In this document: positions 39,391 to 46,910 of the stretch, piece after piece | How the letters are laid out: each line of letters begins with the position of its first letter | How positions within the stretch are numbered: position 1 is the stretch's first letter | Assembly: GCF_003148625.1 (NCBI RefSeq) | Contig: NZ_QGGO01000015.1 | Location: forward strand, 12,821-59,730 | Origin: Arcicella aurantiaca | GTDB lineage: Bacteria; Bacteroidota; Bacteroidia; Cytophagales; Spirosomataceae | Direction: 5' to 3' | Length of the DNA: 46,910 nucleotides | Notes under the pieces: model-generated | Seen by the model: the letters and a program-made list of their open reading frames with translations, nothing else | The model's database searches: none | Told to the model about the DNA's origin: nothing | Made by a program: the position numbers and the translations under genes

Positions 39391-41997
39391 TTAATTCAAA
39401 GCATCTTCCGTTTTTATATTCACAAATTTCAAGGTATCATCCTCTCCCACTTCCATCATCACTACCGAATCTTTGGTAATATAATTTCCTAAAATACTCT
39501 TCGACAATTCGTTTAAGATACGTTTTTGCATTACTCGTTTCAAAGGTCTTGCTCCCATTGTTGGGTCATAACCTTCATCGGCAAGTTTCAATAAAGCTGC
39601 ATCGGTAGCTTCTAAAACGATACCTTGTTCTTTCAAACGTTCTTGAATTTGACGGAATTGAATTCTCACAATTTGTGCTAAATTCTCTTTCGACAAAGGC
39701 TCAAACATGACAATTTCATCTACACGGTTCAAGAACTCTGGACGAACTACTTGTTTCAACAATCCCATCACTTCTTCCTTAGCTTTCTCCATCACGATAT
39801 GATTATTCCAACCTTCCATTTCACCCATTTTTTCTTGAATAATATGGCTTCCAATATTTGAAGTCATAATAATAATGGTGTTCTTGAAATTGGCAATTCT
39901 ACCTTTATTATCAGTCAAACGACCATCGTCTAAAACCTGTAAAAGTATGTTCCAAACGTCTGGATGAGCTTTTTCAATTTCATCTAAAAGAATTACAGAA
40001 TACGGTTTTCTACGAACTGCCTCTGTCAATTGTCCGCCTTCGTCATAACCTACATATCCCGGAGGTGGACCAATCATACGGCTAACGGCATGACGTTCTT
40101 GATATTCCGACATATCAATTCTCACCATAGCGTTTTCATCATTGAACAAATAATCCGCCAATGCTTTTGCTAATTCTGTTTTACCAACACCCGTTGTTCC
40201 CAAGAAAATAAACGAGCCAATCGGGCGTTTGGGGTCTTGCATTCCTGCTCTTGAACGACGAACCGCATCAGAAATCGCCTCGATAGCTTCCGTTTGTCCA
40301 GCTACTCTCATGCCTAATTCTGCTTCCATGTGGAGTAGTTTTTCTTGCTCAGCTCGCATCATTTTCGATACTGGTACACCTGTCCATTTTGCCACAACCT
40401 CCGCAATATTTTCAGGGGCAACTTCTTCTTGTAACATCGTAGAAGCCTGATTTTCAGCCGTTGATATTTGAGACTGAGCTAAACGAGCTTCTGCTTCTAC
40501 TAATTTTCCGTAACGAATTTCCGCAACTTTACCGTAATCTCCCGCACGTTCTGCTTGTTCGGCTTCTAATTTCAATTTATCAATATTCTCTTTTTCTTTA
40601 CGAACATTATTGAGAATATCTTTTTCGCCTTGCCATTTAGCCATTAAATCCGTTTTCTTGTCGGTCAATTCTGCTAAATCATGGCTAATTATTTTTTCAC
40701 GTTCAATGTTATTTTCTCTTCTAATTGCCTCACGTTCAATCTCTAACTGCATAATTTTACGTTGTAAATCGTCAATTTCTTCTGGCACAGAGTCTATTTC
40801 CATACGCATCTTGGCAGCGGCTTCGTCCATTAAGTCAATGGCTTTATCTGGCAAATAACGGTCTGAAATATAGCGACTTGACAATTCAACGGCAGCAATT
40901 ACGGCATCATCTTGAATACGAACTCCATGATGAATTTCATATTTTTCCTTAATTCCTCTCAAAATTGAAATAGCATCTGTGGTAGTAGGTTCATCAACAA
41001 TAACCGTTTGAAAACGTCTTTCAAGAGCCTTATCTTTCTCAATATACTTTTGATATTCCTTCAGCGTAGTTGCTCCAATTGCGTGCAATTCTCCACGAGC
41101 CAAAGCTGGTTTCAATAAGTTTGCCGCATCCATTGCCGACTCACCTCCGCCTGCACCAATCAGGGTATGAATTTCATCAATAAACAAAACAATATCTCCT
41201 TCCGAATCTGTAACTTCCTTAATTACAGCCTTTAAACGTTCTTCAAATTCACCTTTATATTTTGCTCCTGCAATCAAAAGTCCCATATCAAGGGTATAAA
41301 TTATTTTTGATTTTAGATTTTCTGGCACGTCTCCCAACACAATTCTCTGAGCCAATCCTTCAACGATGGCGGTTTTACCCACGCCAGGTTCACCCACCAA
41401 CATTGGGTTATTTTTTGTACGTCTCGAAAGGATTTGTAACACCCTCCGAATTTCTTCATCACGCCCAATCACAGGGTCAATTTTCCCTGATTTGGCAAGT
41501 TCATTTAAGTTTCTGGCGTAGCGTTCCAACGAACGATATGTTGCTTCTGCGTTTTGGTCTTTCACGTTAGTATTTCCTCTTAATTCTTTAATAGCTTCTT
41601 TTAATGATTTCTCTTTAAATCCGTTGTCTTTCAACAAATTAGCCACCGCATCTTTACCCAAAGTTAAGGCTAACAATAAAAGTTCAATCGAAATATATTC
41701 ATCAGCAAACTCTTTCATCAAGCCATCTGCTTTGGTCATAGCAGCATGGGCTTCATTGGCAAAATAAGGTTGTCCTCCTCCCGAAACTTTGGGATAAGCA
41801 TTCACTAAATCATTTAATTTGGGTAATAAAATAGCTTGATTTGCCCCCAATTTCTTCATTAAAAACTGTGTAGTATTGGGTTCTTCCTCAATAATTGCTT
41901 TCAGTAAGTGTCCAGTTTCAATGGCTTGTTGTCCATTGGCGGTGGCAATCGAAGCAGCTTGCTGGATTACCTCTTGTGTTTTAGTTGTGTATTTCAT
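39391..41997 (-). CDS. clpB: ATP-dependent disaggregase ClpB
   Basis: A protein of 868 residues from ATG 41997. It is the Hsp100 chaperone that resolubilises aggregates with DnaK. The N-domain starts [21 protein letters not shown]1 has Walker [17 protein letters not shown] and Walker [12 protein letters not shown]. The middle coiled-coil domain follows ([16 protein letters not shown]). AAA2 has Walker [16 protein letters not shown], the [19 protein letters not shown] segment and Walker [15 protein letters not shown]. The start at 41997 replaces the longer frame to 42075, whose extra 26 residues do not match ClpB. The gene stands alone with its own terminator. Confidence 0.97.
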   Translation of the reverse strand: MKYTTKTQEVIQQAASIATANGQQAIETGHLLKAIIEEEPNTTQFLMKKLGANQAILLPKLNDLVNAYPKVSGGGQPYFANEAHAAMTKADGLMKEFADEYISIELLLLALTLGKDAVANLLKDNGFKEKSLKEAIKELRGNTNVKDQNAEATYRSLERYARNLNELAKSGKIDPVIGRDEEIRRVLQILSRRTKNNPMLVGEPGVGKTAIVEGLAQRIVLGDVPENLKSKIIYTLDMGLLIAGAKYKGEFEERLKAVIKEVTDSEGDIVLFIDEIHTLIGAGGGESAMDAANLLKPALARGELHAIGATTLKEYQKYIEKDKALERRFQTVIVDEPTTTDAISILRGIKEKYEIHHGVRIQDDAVIAAVELSSRYISDRYLPDKAIDLMDEAAAKMRMEIDSVPEEIDDLQRKIMQLEIEREAIRRENNIEREKIISHDLAELTDKKTDLMAKWQGEKDILNNVRKEKENIDKLKLEAEQAERAGDYGKVAEIRYGKLVEAEARLAQSQISTAENQASTMLQEEVAPENIAEVVAKWTGVPVSKMMRAEQEKLLHMEAELGMRVAGQTEAIEAISDAVRRSRAGMQDPKRPIGSFIFLGTTGVGKTELAKALADYLFNDENAMVRIDMSEYQERHAVSRMIGPPPGYVGYDEGGQLTEAVRRKPYSVILLDEIEKAHPDVWNILLQVLDDGRLTDNKGRIANFKNTIIIMTSNIGSHIIQEKMGEMEGWNNHIVMEKAKEEVMGLLKQVVRPEFLNRVDEIVMFEPLSKENLAQIVRIQFRQIQERLKEQGIVLEATDAALLKLADEGYDPTMGARPLKRVMQKRILNELSKSILGNYITKDSVVMMEVGEDDTLKFVNIKTEDALN

Positions 41998-42230
41998 GTC
42001 TTCGTAGGAGAAAGGGAGGATTAGAAGAATGTAGAAATCGAAGATTAACCAATTTCTCCATTCTACCCGTCTCACTTTCTCTCTCTATCCTTCAATTTCT
42101 GAGCCAAGCTAATATTTCGGAAATTATGGCGTAGAATTGAGAATTTATTTCTACAAAATACGTCAAATTGGCTGTAAACGTACATTTTTGACAGTTTCAG
42201 GAGAATAATACATTTAAAAAATAGCATAAA

Positions 42231-42270
42231 AAAACAGCTCCCCGAAATATTCAGAAAGCTGTTTGCTATT
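42231..42270. terminator. Hairpin between clpB and the LytTR gene
   Basis: The arms AACAGCT and AGCTGTT flank a CCCCGAAATATTCAGA loop. It is preceded by a run of A on the plus strand, which is a run of T on the minus strand. It could terminate the LytTR transcript (minus strand) upstream of clpB. Confidence 0.5.
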
Positions 42271-42368
42271 CACCTAACCACTAAAATAGTTTATCTTTAA
42301 AAAGCCAATAACCAAAGTATTACAACCTAAAAACCCCTTAAAAGGCTATCACTTGGCAATGGCTTTTT

Positions 42369-42800
42369 TTACTTATGCTGTTTAAAACTTCTTAATTGCT
42401 TTTGAAAATCAGTTTTTCGTCTTCTCGAAATTTCTATTCTATGCCCTGTTTGCATCGTTACATAGGGTTCAATAGACAAATTTACTTCTTTCAAAAAATT
42501 AAGGTTAATGAGGTAAGACTTTCTAATTCTGGCAAAATCATATTCTTTAAATGCCTCACAAAACTCTTTTAAAGTTTTCGAGATTAATATTTTTTTGCCA
42601 TTAATCATGTGTACATAAGTGTAATTTCCATCACCTTCCAACATCATTATATCTTGAATAATGATTTGGGTTTTCTTTCTATCCGTATAAATTGCTGGAT
42701 AAAAATTTGATTTAAAATTGGCGGTTGGATAAGCATAACTCTGTACTGAAATGTTCATGTTGTTAAGAGATAAGACGGGTTGTTTATTTATTTTGTTCAT
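42369..42800 (-). CDS. Stand-alone LytTR DNA-binding regulator
   Basis: A protein of 143 residues from ATG 42800; ATG 42758 is also possible. A LytTR domain fills the C-terminal two-thirds: DIMMLEGDGNYTYVHMINGK, a LKEFCEAFKEYDFARIRKSYL segment and a basic C-terminus (EISRRRKTDFQKQLRSF). There is no receiver domain, so it is not a two-component response regulator. Stand-alone LytTR proteins are common in Bacteroidota. Its targets are unknown; clpB downstream and the COQ4-like gene upstream are on the same strand but have separate structures. Confidence 0.87.
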   Translation of the reverse strand: MNKINKQPVLSLNNMNISVQSYAYPTANFKSNFYPAIYTDRKKTQIIIQDIMMLEGDGNYTYVHMINGKKILISKTLKEFCEAFKEYDFARIRKSYLINLNFLKEVNLSIEPYVTMQTGHRIEISRRRKTDFQKQLRSFKQHK

Positions 42801-42964
42801 TTGAACGATACAAAGTAACAAAGCCGAATTTTCTTTTTTTAGCGTAGAATTACGCTATTTTCAAAAATGCGTAGATTTACGGTGTGACTTTTTAGCATTT
42901 GCTAAGTCCACAAACACTTAGTCGTAAAATAGAATTTAAGAATAACAAAAATTAAATCTTAAAT

Positions 42965-43525
42965 CTACAAATTACGTAAAAGAGAAAATATAACAATTAA
43001 TGCTAAAAAAGGCACTATAAACCAAACTACGCCAATGACAGCCCATACATAAAACTGGTATTTCTCAACACGATTCTCTGGAAAAATACATTTATCAAAG
43101 CCAAATTCTTTTTTCAAAATTTCTATATCAGTTTCAAATAAATATTCTTGGCTTAGACCTAATAAGTAAGGACTTCGAGTATTTCGACCTCTCACGAAGG
43201 CTTGATAAGTAGATTTTGGGAAAAAAATTACGCCCACACTAAAAGCAGACAAGCAAAATATCCAAGCAATATAAAAGCGTCCCCAGCCTCCTGAGCCAAT
43301 TACCCAAGCCGCTACTTTTGCTTCATCTTGCCAATCGGTGTCATAATCTAAGAGAATATGTAGCATATCATGTCGCCAAACATTTTCTCGACGACCTTTC
43401 ACATTGGGAATTGGCAATGAAAAATATTTGAATTTTAGCCAAATCCAATCATTATTAATTCCACCTTGTTCACCATAACCGTGTTTTTCGTAGAATCCTT
43501 CTAAAGCTTGATGTAAAGTTGTCAT
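42965..43525 (-). CDS. COQ4-like membrane protein
   Basis: A 186-residue protein. The N-terminal half has the exact COQ4 metal motif HDxxHx11E, seen as HDMLHILLDYDTDWQDE around residue 52. In the second half there are hydrophobic segments (FYIAWIFCLSAFSVGVIFF near 84-102 and a C-terminal helix WAVIGVVWFIVPFLALIVIF). COQ4 participates in ubiquinone assembly. Bacteroidota use menaquinone, so a different lipid or quinone substrate is probable. The C-terminal membrane helix is not part of classical COQ4. Family membership rests on the metal motif. Confidence 0.65.
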   Translation of the reverse strand: MTTLHQALEGFYEKHGYGEQGGINNDWIWLKFKYFSLPIPNVKGRRENVWRHDMLHILLDYDTDWQDEAKVAAWVIGSGGWGRFYIAWIFCLSAFSVGVIFFPKSTYQAFVRGRNTRSPYLLGLSQEYLFETDIEILKKEFGFDKCIFPENRVEKYQFYVWAVIGVVWFIVPFLALIVIFSLLRNL

Positions 43526-43668
43526 TGCCTTAATATTTTAGTTTATCAAATTTATAAATCATTAAATATGACATCATTATAAGAGAAGTTATCCTATTTC
43601 TTGAGTATAAAAACCCAGAAAAGTACAAGGTTTTTGAAGTTTCACAAGAACATTACATGATTTATTCA

Positions 43669-43676
43669 TAATTTTG
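43669..43676 (+). promoter_or_regulatory. Candidate -7 element of the lysS promoter
   Basis: TAATTTTG matches TAnnTTTG, about 107 bp before the lysS start codon. A TTG at the -33 position with the usual spacing is not present. The call is therefore weak. Confidence 0.35.
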
Positions 43677-43782
43677 CAGATATTATTTAGCCTTTTAGTA
43701 TAAGTTGTTTCAAACTAAAAATTGAATCGTTCTTAAAACAACAAAACTTATCCCTAAATGCTAATTGTTTAAAATCACAACC

Positions 43783-45501
43783 ATGATACAATTATCTGAA
43801 CAAGAATTACTTCGCCGACAAAAGCGTGAAGATTTGATGAAATTGGGCATCGACCCATATCCTGCTGAAATGTTTGACGTAAACGTTACGGCTGCTGACA
43901 TTCTGAAGAACTACGAAAATAATAAGATAGATTATAAGAATATCTCTATTGCAGGACGTTTGATGTCTTTCCGTATCATGGGAAGTGCTTCTTTCGCTGA
44001 GTTACAAGACTCTACTGGACGTATCCAAGTGTATTTCCGTCGTGATGATTTATGCCCTGACGAAGACAAAACGCTTTACAATACCGTTTTCAAAAAACTT
44101 TTAGATATTGGTGATATTATTGGTATCAAAGGTTATGTTTTCACTACGCAAGTAGGCGAAATCTCTATCCACGTTACTGAATTCAAGATTTTAAATAAAT
44201 CTTTAAAACCGCTTCCTGTTGTAAAAAGAGATGAAGAAGGTAATATTCACGATGGTTTTACTGACCCAGAAATGCGTTATCGTCAGCGTTATGTTGATTT
44301 GATTGTAAATCCAGAAATTAAAGATATTTTCTTAAAACGTTCTCGTATAGTTACTACGATGCGTTCTATGTTCGACTCGAAAGGTTGGTTAGAAGTTGAA
44401 ACGCCAATTTTACAGTCAATTCATGGTGGTGCTTCTGCTCGTCCATTTAAAACACATCATAATACGCTTGATATGCCATTGTATATGCGTATTGCAAACG
44501 AATTATATCTGAAAAGATTAATTGTTGGTGGATTTGACGGAGTTTATGAATTTGGTAAAATGTTCCGTAACGAAGGTATGGACAGAACCCACAACCCAGA
44601 ATTTACCTCTTTGGAGTTTTATGTAGCTTACAAAGATTACAACTGGATGATGGATATTACCGAACAAATTTTTGAAAAAGTAGCTCTTGCAACCAATGGG
44701 CAAAGTAACGTAAAAGTTGGCGAGAACGAAATCGAATTTGCAGGGCCATTTACACGTTTGACTATCACGGGTGCTATTGAAAAATATACAGGGGTTAATG
44801 TGGAAGGTATGGACGAAGAAACACTTCGTGGACACTGTAAAACATGGGGAATTGAAGTTGACGAAACAATGGGAACAGGAAAACTTATCGACGAAGTGTT
44901 CGGAGAAAAAGTGGAAGCGAACCTTATTCAGCCAACATTTATTATTGATTATCCTGTCGAAATGTCGCCACTTACCAAAAAGCACCGTAGCAAACCTGGT
45001 TTAGTAGAGCGTTTCGAATTATTTGTTAATGGTAAAGAAATTGCCAATGCTTATTCTGAATTAAATGACCCAATCGACCAACGTGAGCGTTTTGAGGAAC
45101 AATTAAAATTGGCTGAACGTGGTGATGACGAAGCAATGGCAATGGATGATGATTTCTTGCGTTCATTAGAGTATGGTATGCCACCAACCGCAGGTATTGG
45201 TATAGGTATTGACCGTTTGACGATGTTGATGACCAACCAAACATCAATTCAAGAAGTTCTTTTCTTCCCACAAATGCGTCCAGAGAAGAAAGTGGAAATG
45301 GCAACTGATGCAGACTATGAGGCAATTGGAGTACCAACAGCTTGGATTCCTGTATTACAGAAAATGGGTTTCATGACGATTCCAGCTTTGAAAGAAGCTA
45401 ATCCAAACAAAGTATTCAACGATTTGGGAGGAATGAGAAAGAAATTGAAATTAGACATCACCATTCCTACAAAGGATGAAGTAATGAAATGGTTTGAATA
45501 G
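43783..45501 (+). CDS. lysS: Lysyl-tRNA synthetase (class II)
   Basis: A 572-residue enzyme charging tRNA-Lys. ATG 43783 gives MIQLSEQELLRRQKREDLM, the family start. The OB-fold anticodon-binding domain covers about 55-150 (GRLMSFRIMGSASFAELQD). The class II catalytic motifs follow: motif 1 around LEVETPILQSIHGGASARPF, motif 2 with FRNEGMDRTHNPEFTSLEFY, and motif 3 AGIGIGIDRLTML. The C-terminal region (about 510-572), with IPALKEANPNKVFNDLGGMR, is a short extension seen in Bacteroidota LysRS. A heptad array begins at the TAG stop. Confidence 0.97.
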   Translation: MIQLSEQELLRRQKREDLMKLGIDPYPAEMFDVNVTAADILKNYENNKIDYKNISIAGRLMSFRIMGSASFAELQDSTGRIQVYFRRDDLCPDEDKTLYNTVFKKLLDIGDIIGIKGYVFTTQVGEISIHVTEFKILNKSLKPLPVVKRDEEGNIHDGFTDPEMRYRQRYVDLIVNPEIKDIFLKRSRIVTTMRSMFDSKGWLEVETPILQSIHGGASARPFKTHHNTLDMPLYMRIANELYLKRLIVGGFDGVYEFGKMFRNEGMDRTHNPEFTSLEFYVAYKDYNWMMDITEQIFEKVALATNGQSNVKVGENEIEFAGPFTRLTITGAIEKYTGVNVEGMDEETLRGHCKTWGIEVDETMGTGKLIDEVFGEKVEANLIQPTFIIDYPVEMSPLTKKHRSKPGLVERFELFVNGKEIANAYSELNDPIDQRERFEEQLKLAERGDDEAMAMDDDFLRSLEYGMPPTAGIGIGIDRLTMLMTNQTSIQEVLFFPQMRPEKKVEMATDADYEAIGVPTAWIPVLQKMGFMTIPALKEANPNKVFNDLGGMRKKLKLDITIPTKDEVMKWFE

Positions 45502-45572
45502 TTATTAGGTGTTAGGTGTTAGAAAAACCATAAGATTCTAACACCTAACTTCTAAAACCTGACAACTCACCA
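45499..45572. repeat. Heptad inverted repeat, GTGTTAG units, starting at the lysS stop codon
   Basis: The left arm begins with the TAG stop and continues TTATTAG, GTGTTAG, GTGTTAG. The right arm (CTAACACCTAACTTCTAAAA and on to 45569) is its complement. It is followed immediately by the rho-independent terminator. Confidence 0.9.
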
Positions 45573-45574
45573 TT

Positions 45575-45610
45575 AAAAAAGCCCAACCAAATGAATGGTC
45601 GGGCTTTTTT
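45575..45610 (+). terminator. Rho-independent terminator of lysS
   Basis: The stem AAAAAAGCCCaACCA / TGGTcGGGCTTTTTT, with a short AATGA loop, is followed by a T-run. It lies about 75 bp after the lysS stop codon and about 20 bp before the 3' end of the convergent cold-shock gene. Confidence 0.95.
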
Positions 45611-45632
45611 AATGACTATATGAAAAAAAATA

Positions 45633-45827
45633 TTAAGCCTTCTTCACATTAACGGCGTTTAAGCCACGCTTTCCTTCTTGAACGTCGAAAGAAACAGAGT
45701 CATTTTCACGAATAGTGATTCCAGATAATCCTGTAACGTGAACGAAGATTTCTTCGCCAGAATTGTCATCAACGATAAATCCAAAACCTTTTGATTCGTT
45801 GAAAAATTTAACTTTACCAGTTTGCAT
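45633..45827 (-). CDS. Cold-shock-type nucleic-acid-binding protein (copy 1)
   Basis: A 64-residue CSD protein. RNP-1-like KGFGFI (residues 13-18) and RNP-2-like EIFVHV (26-31) are both present, with the family's GKVKFFNESKGFGFIVDD start. Such proteins bind single-stranded RNA and melt structures. It is about 80% identical by eye to the neighbouring copy at 46007-46201, so this is a tandem duplication. Its convergent neighbour is lysS with a terminator between. The 179-bp gap between the two copies is AT-rich and holds the promoter or leader of this gene. Confidence 0.93.
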   Translation of the reverse strand: MQTGKVKFFNESKGFGFIVDDNSGEEIFVHVTGLSGITIRENDSVSFDVQEGKRGLNAVNVKKA

Positions 45828-46006
45828 AAAAAATATAAAAAAAATTAAAAAATAAAAATTCTAAAAATAATAAATTAACAATTAATATTGATGAACAGAC
45901 ACAGCTATTAGGCTTTTTTCGACATAGGACGAAATAAATAAGGTAATCTTTCGGATTTTACATCCAGTATATAAACAAACAATCTTTTGTCAAACAAAAT
46001 AAGAAA

Positions 46007-46201
46007 CTATTGTTTCTTTACATTAGCTGCGTTCAAGCCTCTCTTTCCATCAACAATGTCAAATGAAACTTTATCATCTTGACGAATGTGTGTTCCCCCC
46101 AAAGCTGTTACATGAACAAAAATCTCTTGTCCAGATTCATCATCTACAATAAATCCGAAACCTTTACTTTCATTAAAAAATTTTACTGTGCCTGTTTGCA
46201 T
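46007..46201 (-). CDS. Cold-shock-type nucleic-acid-binding protein (copy 2)
   Basis: A 64-residue paralogue of the preceding gene with the same RNP motifs (KGFGFIVDDESG and EIFVHVTA) and slightly different middle loop (LGGTHIRQDDKVSFDIVDGK). The two genes are tandem on the minus strand, 179 bp apart, so they probably have separate promoters and leaders. A long upstream region (46202-46647) is typical of cold-shock mRNAs with a regulatory 5' leader, though no leader structure was identified here. Confidence 0.93.
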   Translation of the reverse strand: MQTGTVKFFNESKGFGFIVDDESGQEIFVHVTALGGTHIRQDDKVSFDIVDGKRGLNAANVKKQ

Positions 46202-46647
46202 GATTACTAAAAATTAACAATTGATAAAATCATAAGAAAACAAAGAATTGTGTTCTGTATGAGTCAATAGCCGAAAAGAGAAATGATGTGATACATTGAA
46301 TGTTTGATAATCAATGAGGAAGTGAATCTGAGGGGACTGACGAACTCTTGAATAATTAAACTTGTACTAAAAATTTACTTTTAAACTATTAACCATCAAA
46401 TGTAGTCATAATTTTGTACATTCCTACTTTAAGGCTAATATTTTTACAGTTTTTTCTGAAATTAGTGGTATTTACTTAGTATTTTTTTGTGTTTTTTGAA
46501 TATTTCTACTGTAAAATATCGATTATTAAGGTCGTAAGTAAATTTGAAAAACCTGCTATATTCTTTGAAAAAGTAACACATTTTTGTAACTTGTGTTAAA
46601 ATTAGAATCTATTTAAAATCAACAAGTTGCTAATCAAGTAAAATATC
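46202..46647. other. 446-bp divergent region between cold-shock copy 2 and PspC
   Basis: AT-rich DNA holding the upstream region of the cold-shock gene (minus) and of the PspC gene (plus). A TAATTTTG (46409-46416, plus) matches the -7 element about 230 bp before pspC. No gene-like reading frame and no strong palindrome was seen. A long cold-shock leader on the minus strand is possible but unsupported by visible structure. Confidence 0.5.
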
Positions 46648-46869
46648 ATGCTAAAAATTAAATACTTCGTTGAACAACACGTCTTTGGAGTTTGCACTCG
46701 ATTGGGTGAAAAATTTGGCATTTCTACTGCCAGTATTCGCCTATATTTTGTTTATCTATCCTTTATAACTATTGGTTCGCCAATCATTCTTTATTTAATC
46801 CTCGCTTTTTGGATGAACATTCGTCGTTACCTTCGCCAGCAAAATAATCCAACTGTTTGGGAGATTTAG
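46648..46869 (+). CDS. PspC domain protein
   Basis: A 73-residue protein with a PspC domain filling most of it: FGVCTRLGEKFGISTASIRL followed by a hydrophobic helix (LYFVYLSFITIGSPIILYLILAFWM), then a basic tail (NIRRYLRQQ). PspC domains are small inner-membrane segments in envelope-stress proteins; this is the minimal form with a single hydrophobic region. Its stop codon TAG is directly followed by the TTAAGAG heptad array at the window end. Its partners (PspA or others) are not in the window. Confidence 0.87.
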   Translation: MLKIKYFVEQHVFGVCTRLGEKFGISTASIRLYFVYLSFITIGSPIILYLILAFWMNIRRYLRQQNNPTVWEI

Positions 46870-46910
46870 TTAAGAGTTAAGAGTTAAGAGTTAAGAGTTA
46901 AGAGTTAAGA
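46867..46910. repeat. TTAAGAG heptad tandem array (truncated by window end)
   Basis: Starting with the TAG stop codon of the PspC gene, the 7-mer TTAAGAG is repeated at least five times to the window edge. It is the same type of structure as at the lysS and gltP-like stop codons. Any inverted partner lies beyond the window. Confidence 0.95.

Noticed and set aside
41998-42075. Longer ClpB start at 42075
   Set aside because: The extra 26 residues do not fit the family, whose N-domain begins at MKYTTKT.
44518-44985. 155-codon antisense frame inside lysS
   Set aside because: It covers the conserved class II catalytic region of lysS. Composition is that of a reverse-strand shadow (rich in F, H, C, N).
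46648-46869. PspC gene as part of a phage-shock operon
   Set aside because: No pspA or pspB homologue is next to it within the window, although the operon could continue past the window end.
1-46910. tRNA, rRNA, riboswitch and CRISPR genes
   Set aside because: No cloverleaf with T-loop GGTTCRANYCC and acceptor stem, no rRNA core and no TPP- or SAM-riboswitch core was found by eye, including upstream of thiN and the Cys/Met gene.

Overview
The window is chromosomal DNA from a low-GC member of the Bacteroidota, most likely order Cytophagales (an Emticicia- or Arcicella-like genus; the genus is a guess). The evidence is: genes without Shine-Dalgarno sequences and with A-rich leaders, TAnnTTTG-type -7 promoter elements, a DUF4270 lipoprotein beside a short GT5 glycogen-synthase-like protein and panC/panD, stand-alone LytTR and PspC proteins, and menaquinone-group housekeeping genes. 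No rRNA, tRNA, CRISPR array, integrase or transposase gene was seen.

Layout. 1-1.4 kb: ECF sigma factor plus a membrane TPR partner. 1.6-7 kb: carboxylesterase, Cys/Met-metabolism PLP enzyme, and a divergent pair made of a GntR/periplasmic-binding-protein-like regulator and a paralogue lacking its DNA-binding domain. 7-16 kb: LpxH-like phosphatase, GH32 fructanase, thiamine pyrophosphokinase, dicarboxylate symporter, SRPBCC protein, exported acetolactate-decarboxylase-like protein, CsaA, DUF3298 lipoprotein, VOC protein. 16-23.4 kb: ridA, gltX, gatC, aroB, a DeoR regulator remnant, phosphodiester glycosidase, glmS. 23.6-30 kb: DUF4270 lipoprotein, GT5 protein, panC, panD, flippase-like membrane protein, rfaE2, zinc metallopeptidase. 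30.1-32.6 kb: a compact AT-rich three-gene cassette (small beta-rich protein, outer-membrane barrel, inner-membrane coiled-coil protein with a C-terminal pYEATS domain). This is the best candidate for an undescribed, possibly conflict-related, system. 32.7-38.5 kb: an RND tripartite efflux operon (MFP, HAE1 permease, TolC-like). 38.8-46.9 kb: clpB, LytTR regulator, COQ4-like membrane protein, lysS, two cold-shock proteins, PspC.

The intergenic DNA is unusually structured. Three overlapping populations of repeats occur: (i) REP-like palindromes built on CAGACTTTAGTCTG, one of them split by a 126-bp MITE-like element with perfect 18-bp terminal inverted repeats and a 5-bp CTAAA target duplication; (ii) degenerate heptanucleotide tandem tracts (units such as TTATGAG, GTGTTAG, TTAAGAG), often folded back as inverted repeats and often starting exactly at a TAG stop codon; (iii) a GCGAAAA heptad family that brackets ridA as 32-nt identical direct repeats. 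Several rho-independent terminators separate the operons. Statements about family membership come from motif recognition by eye; no database search was run.
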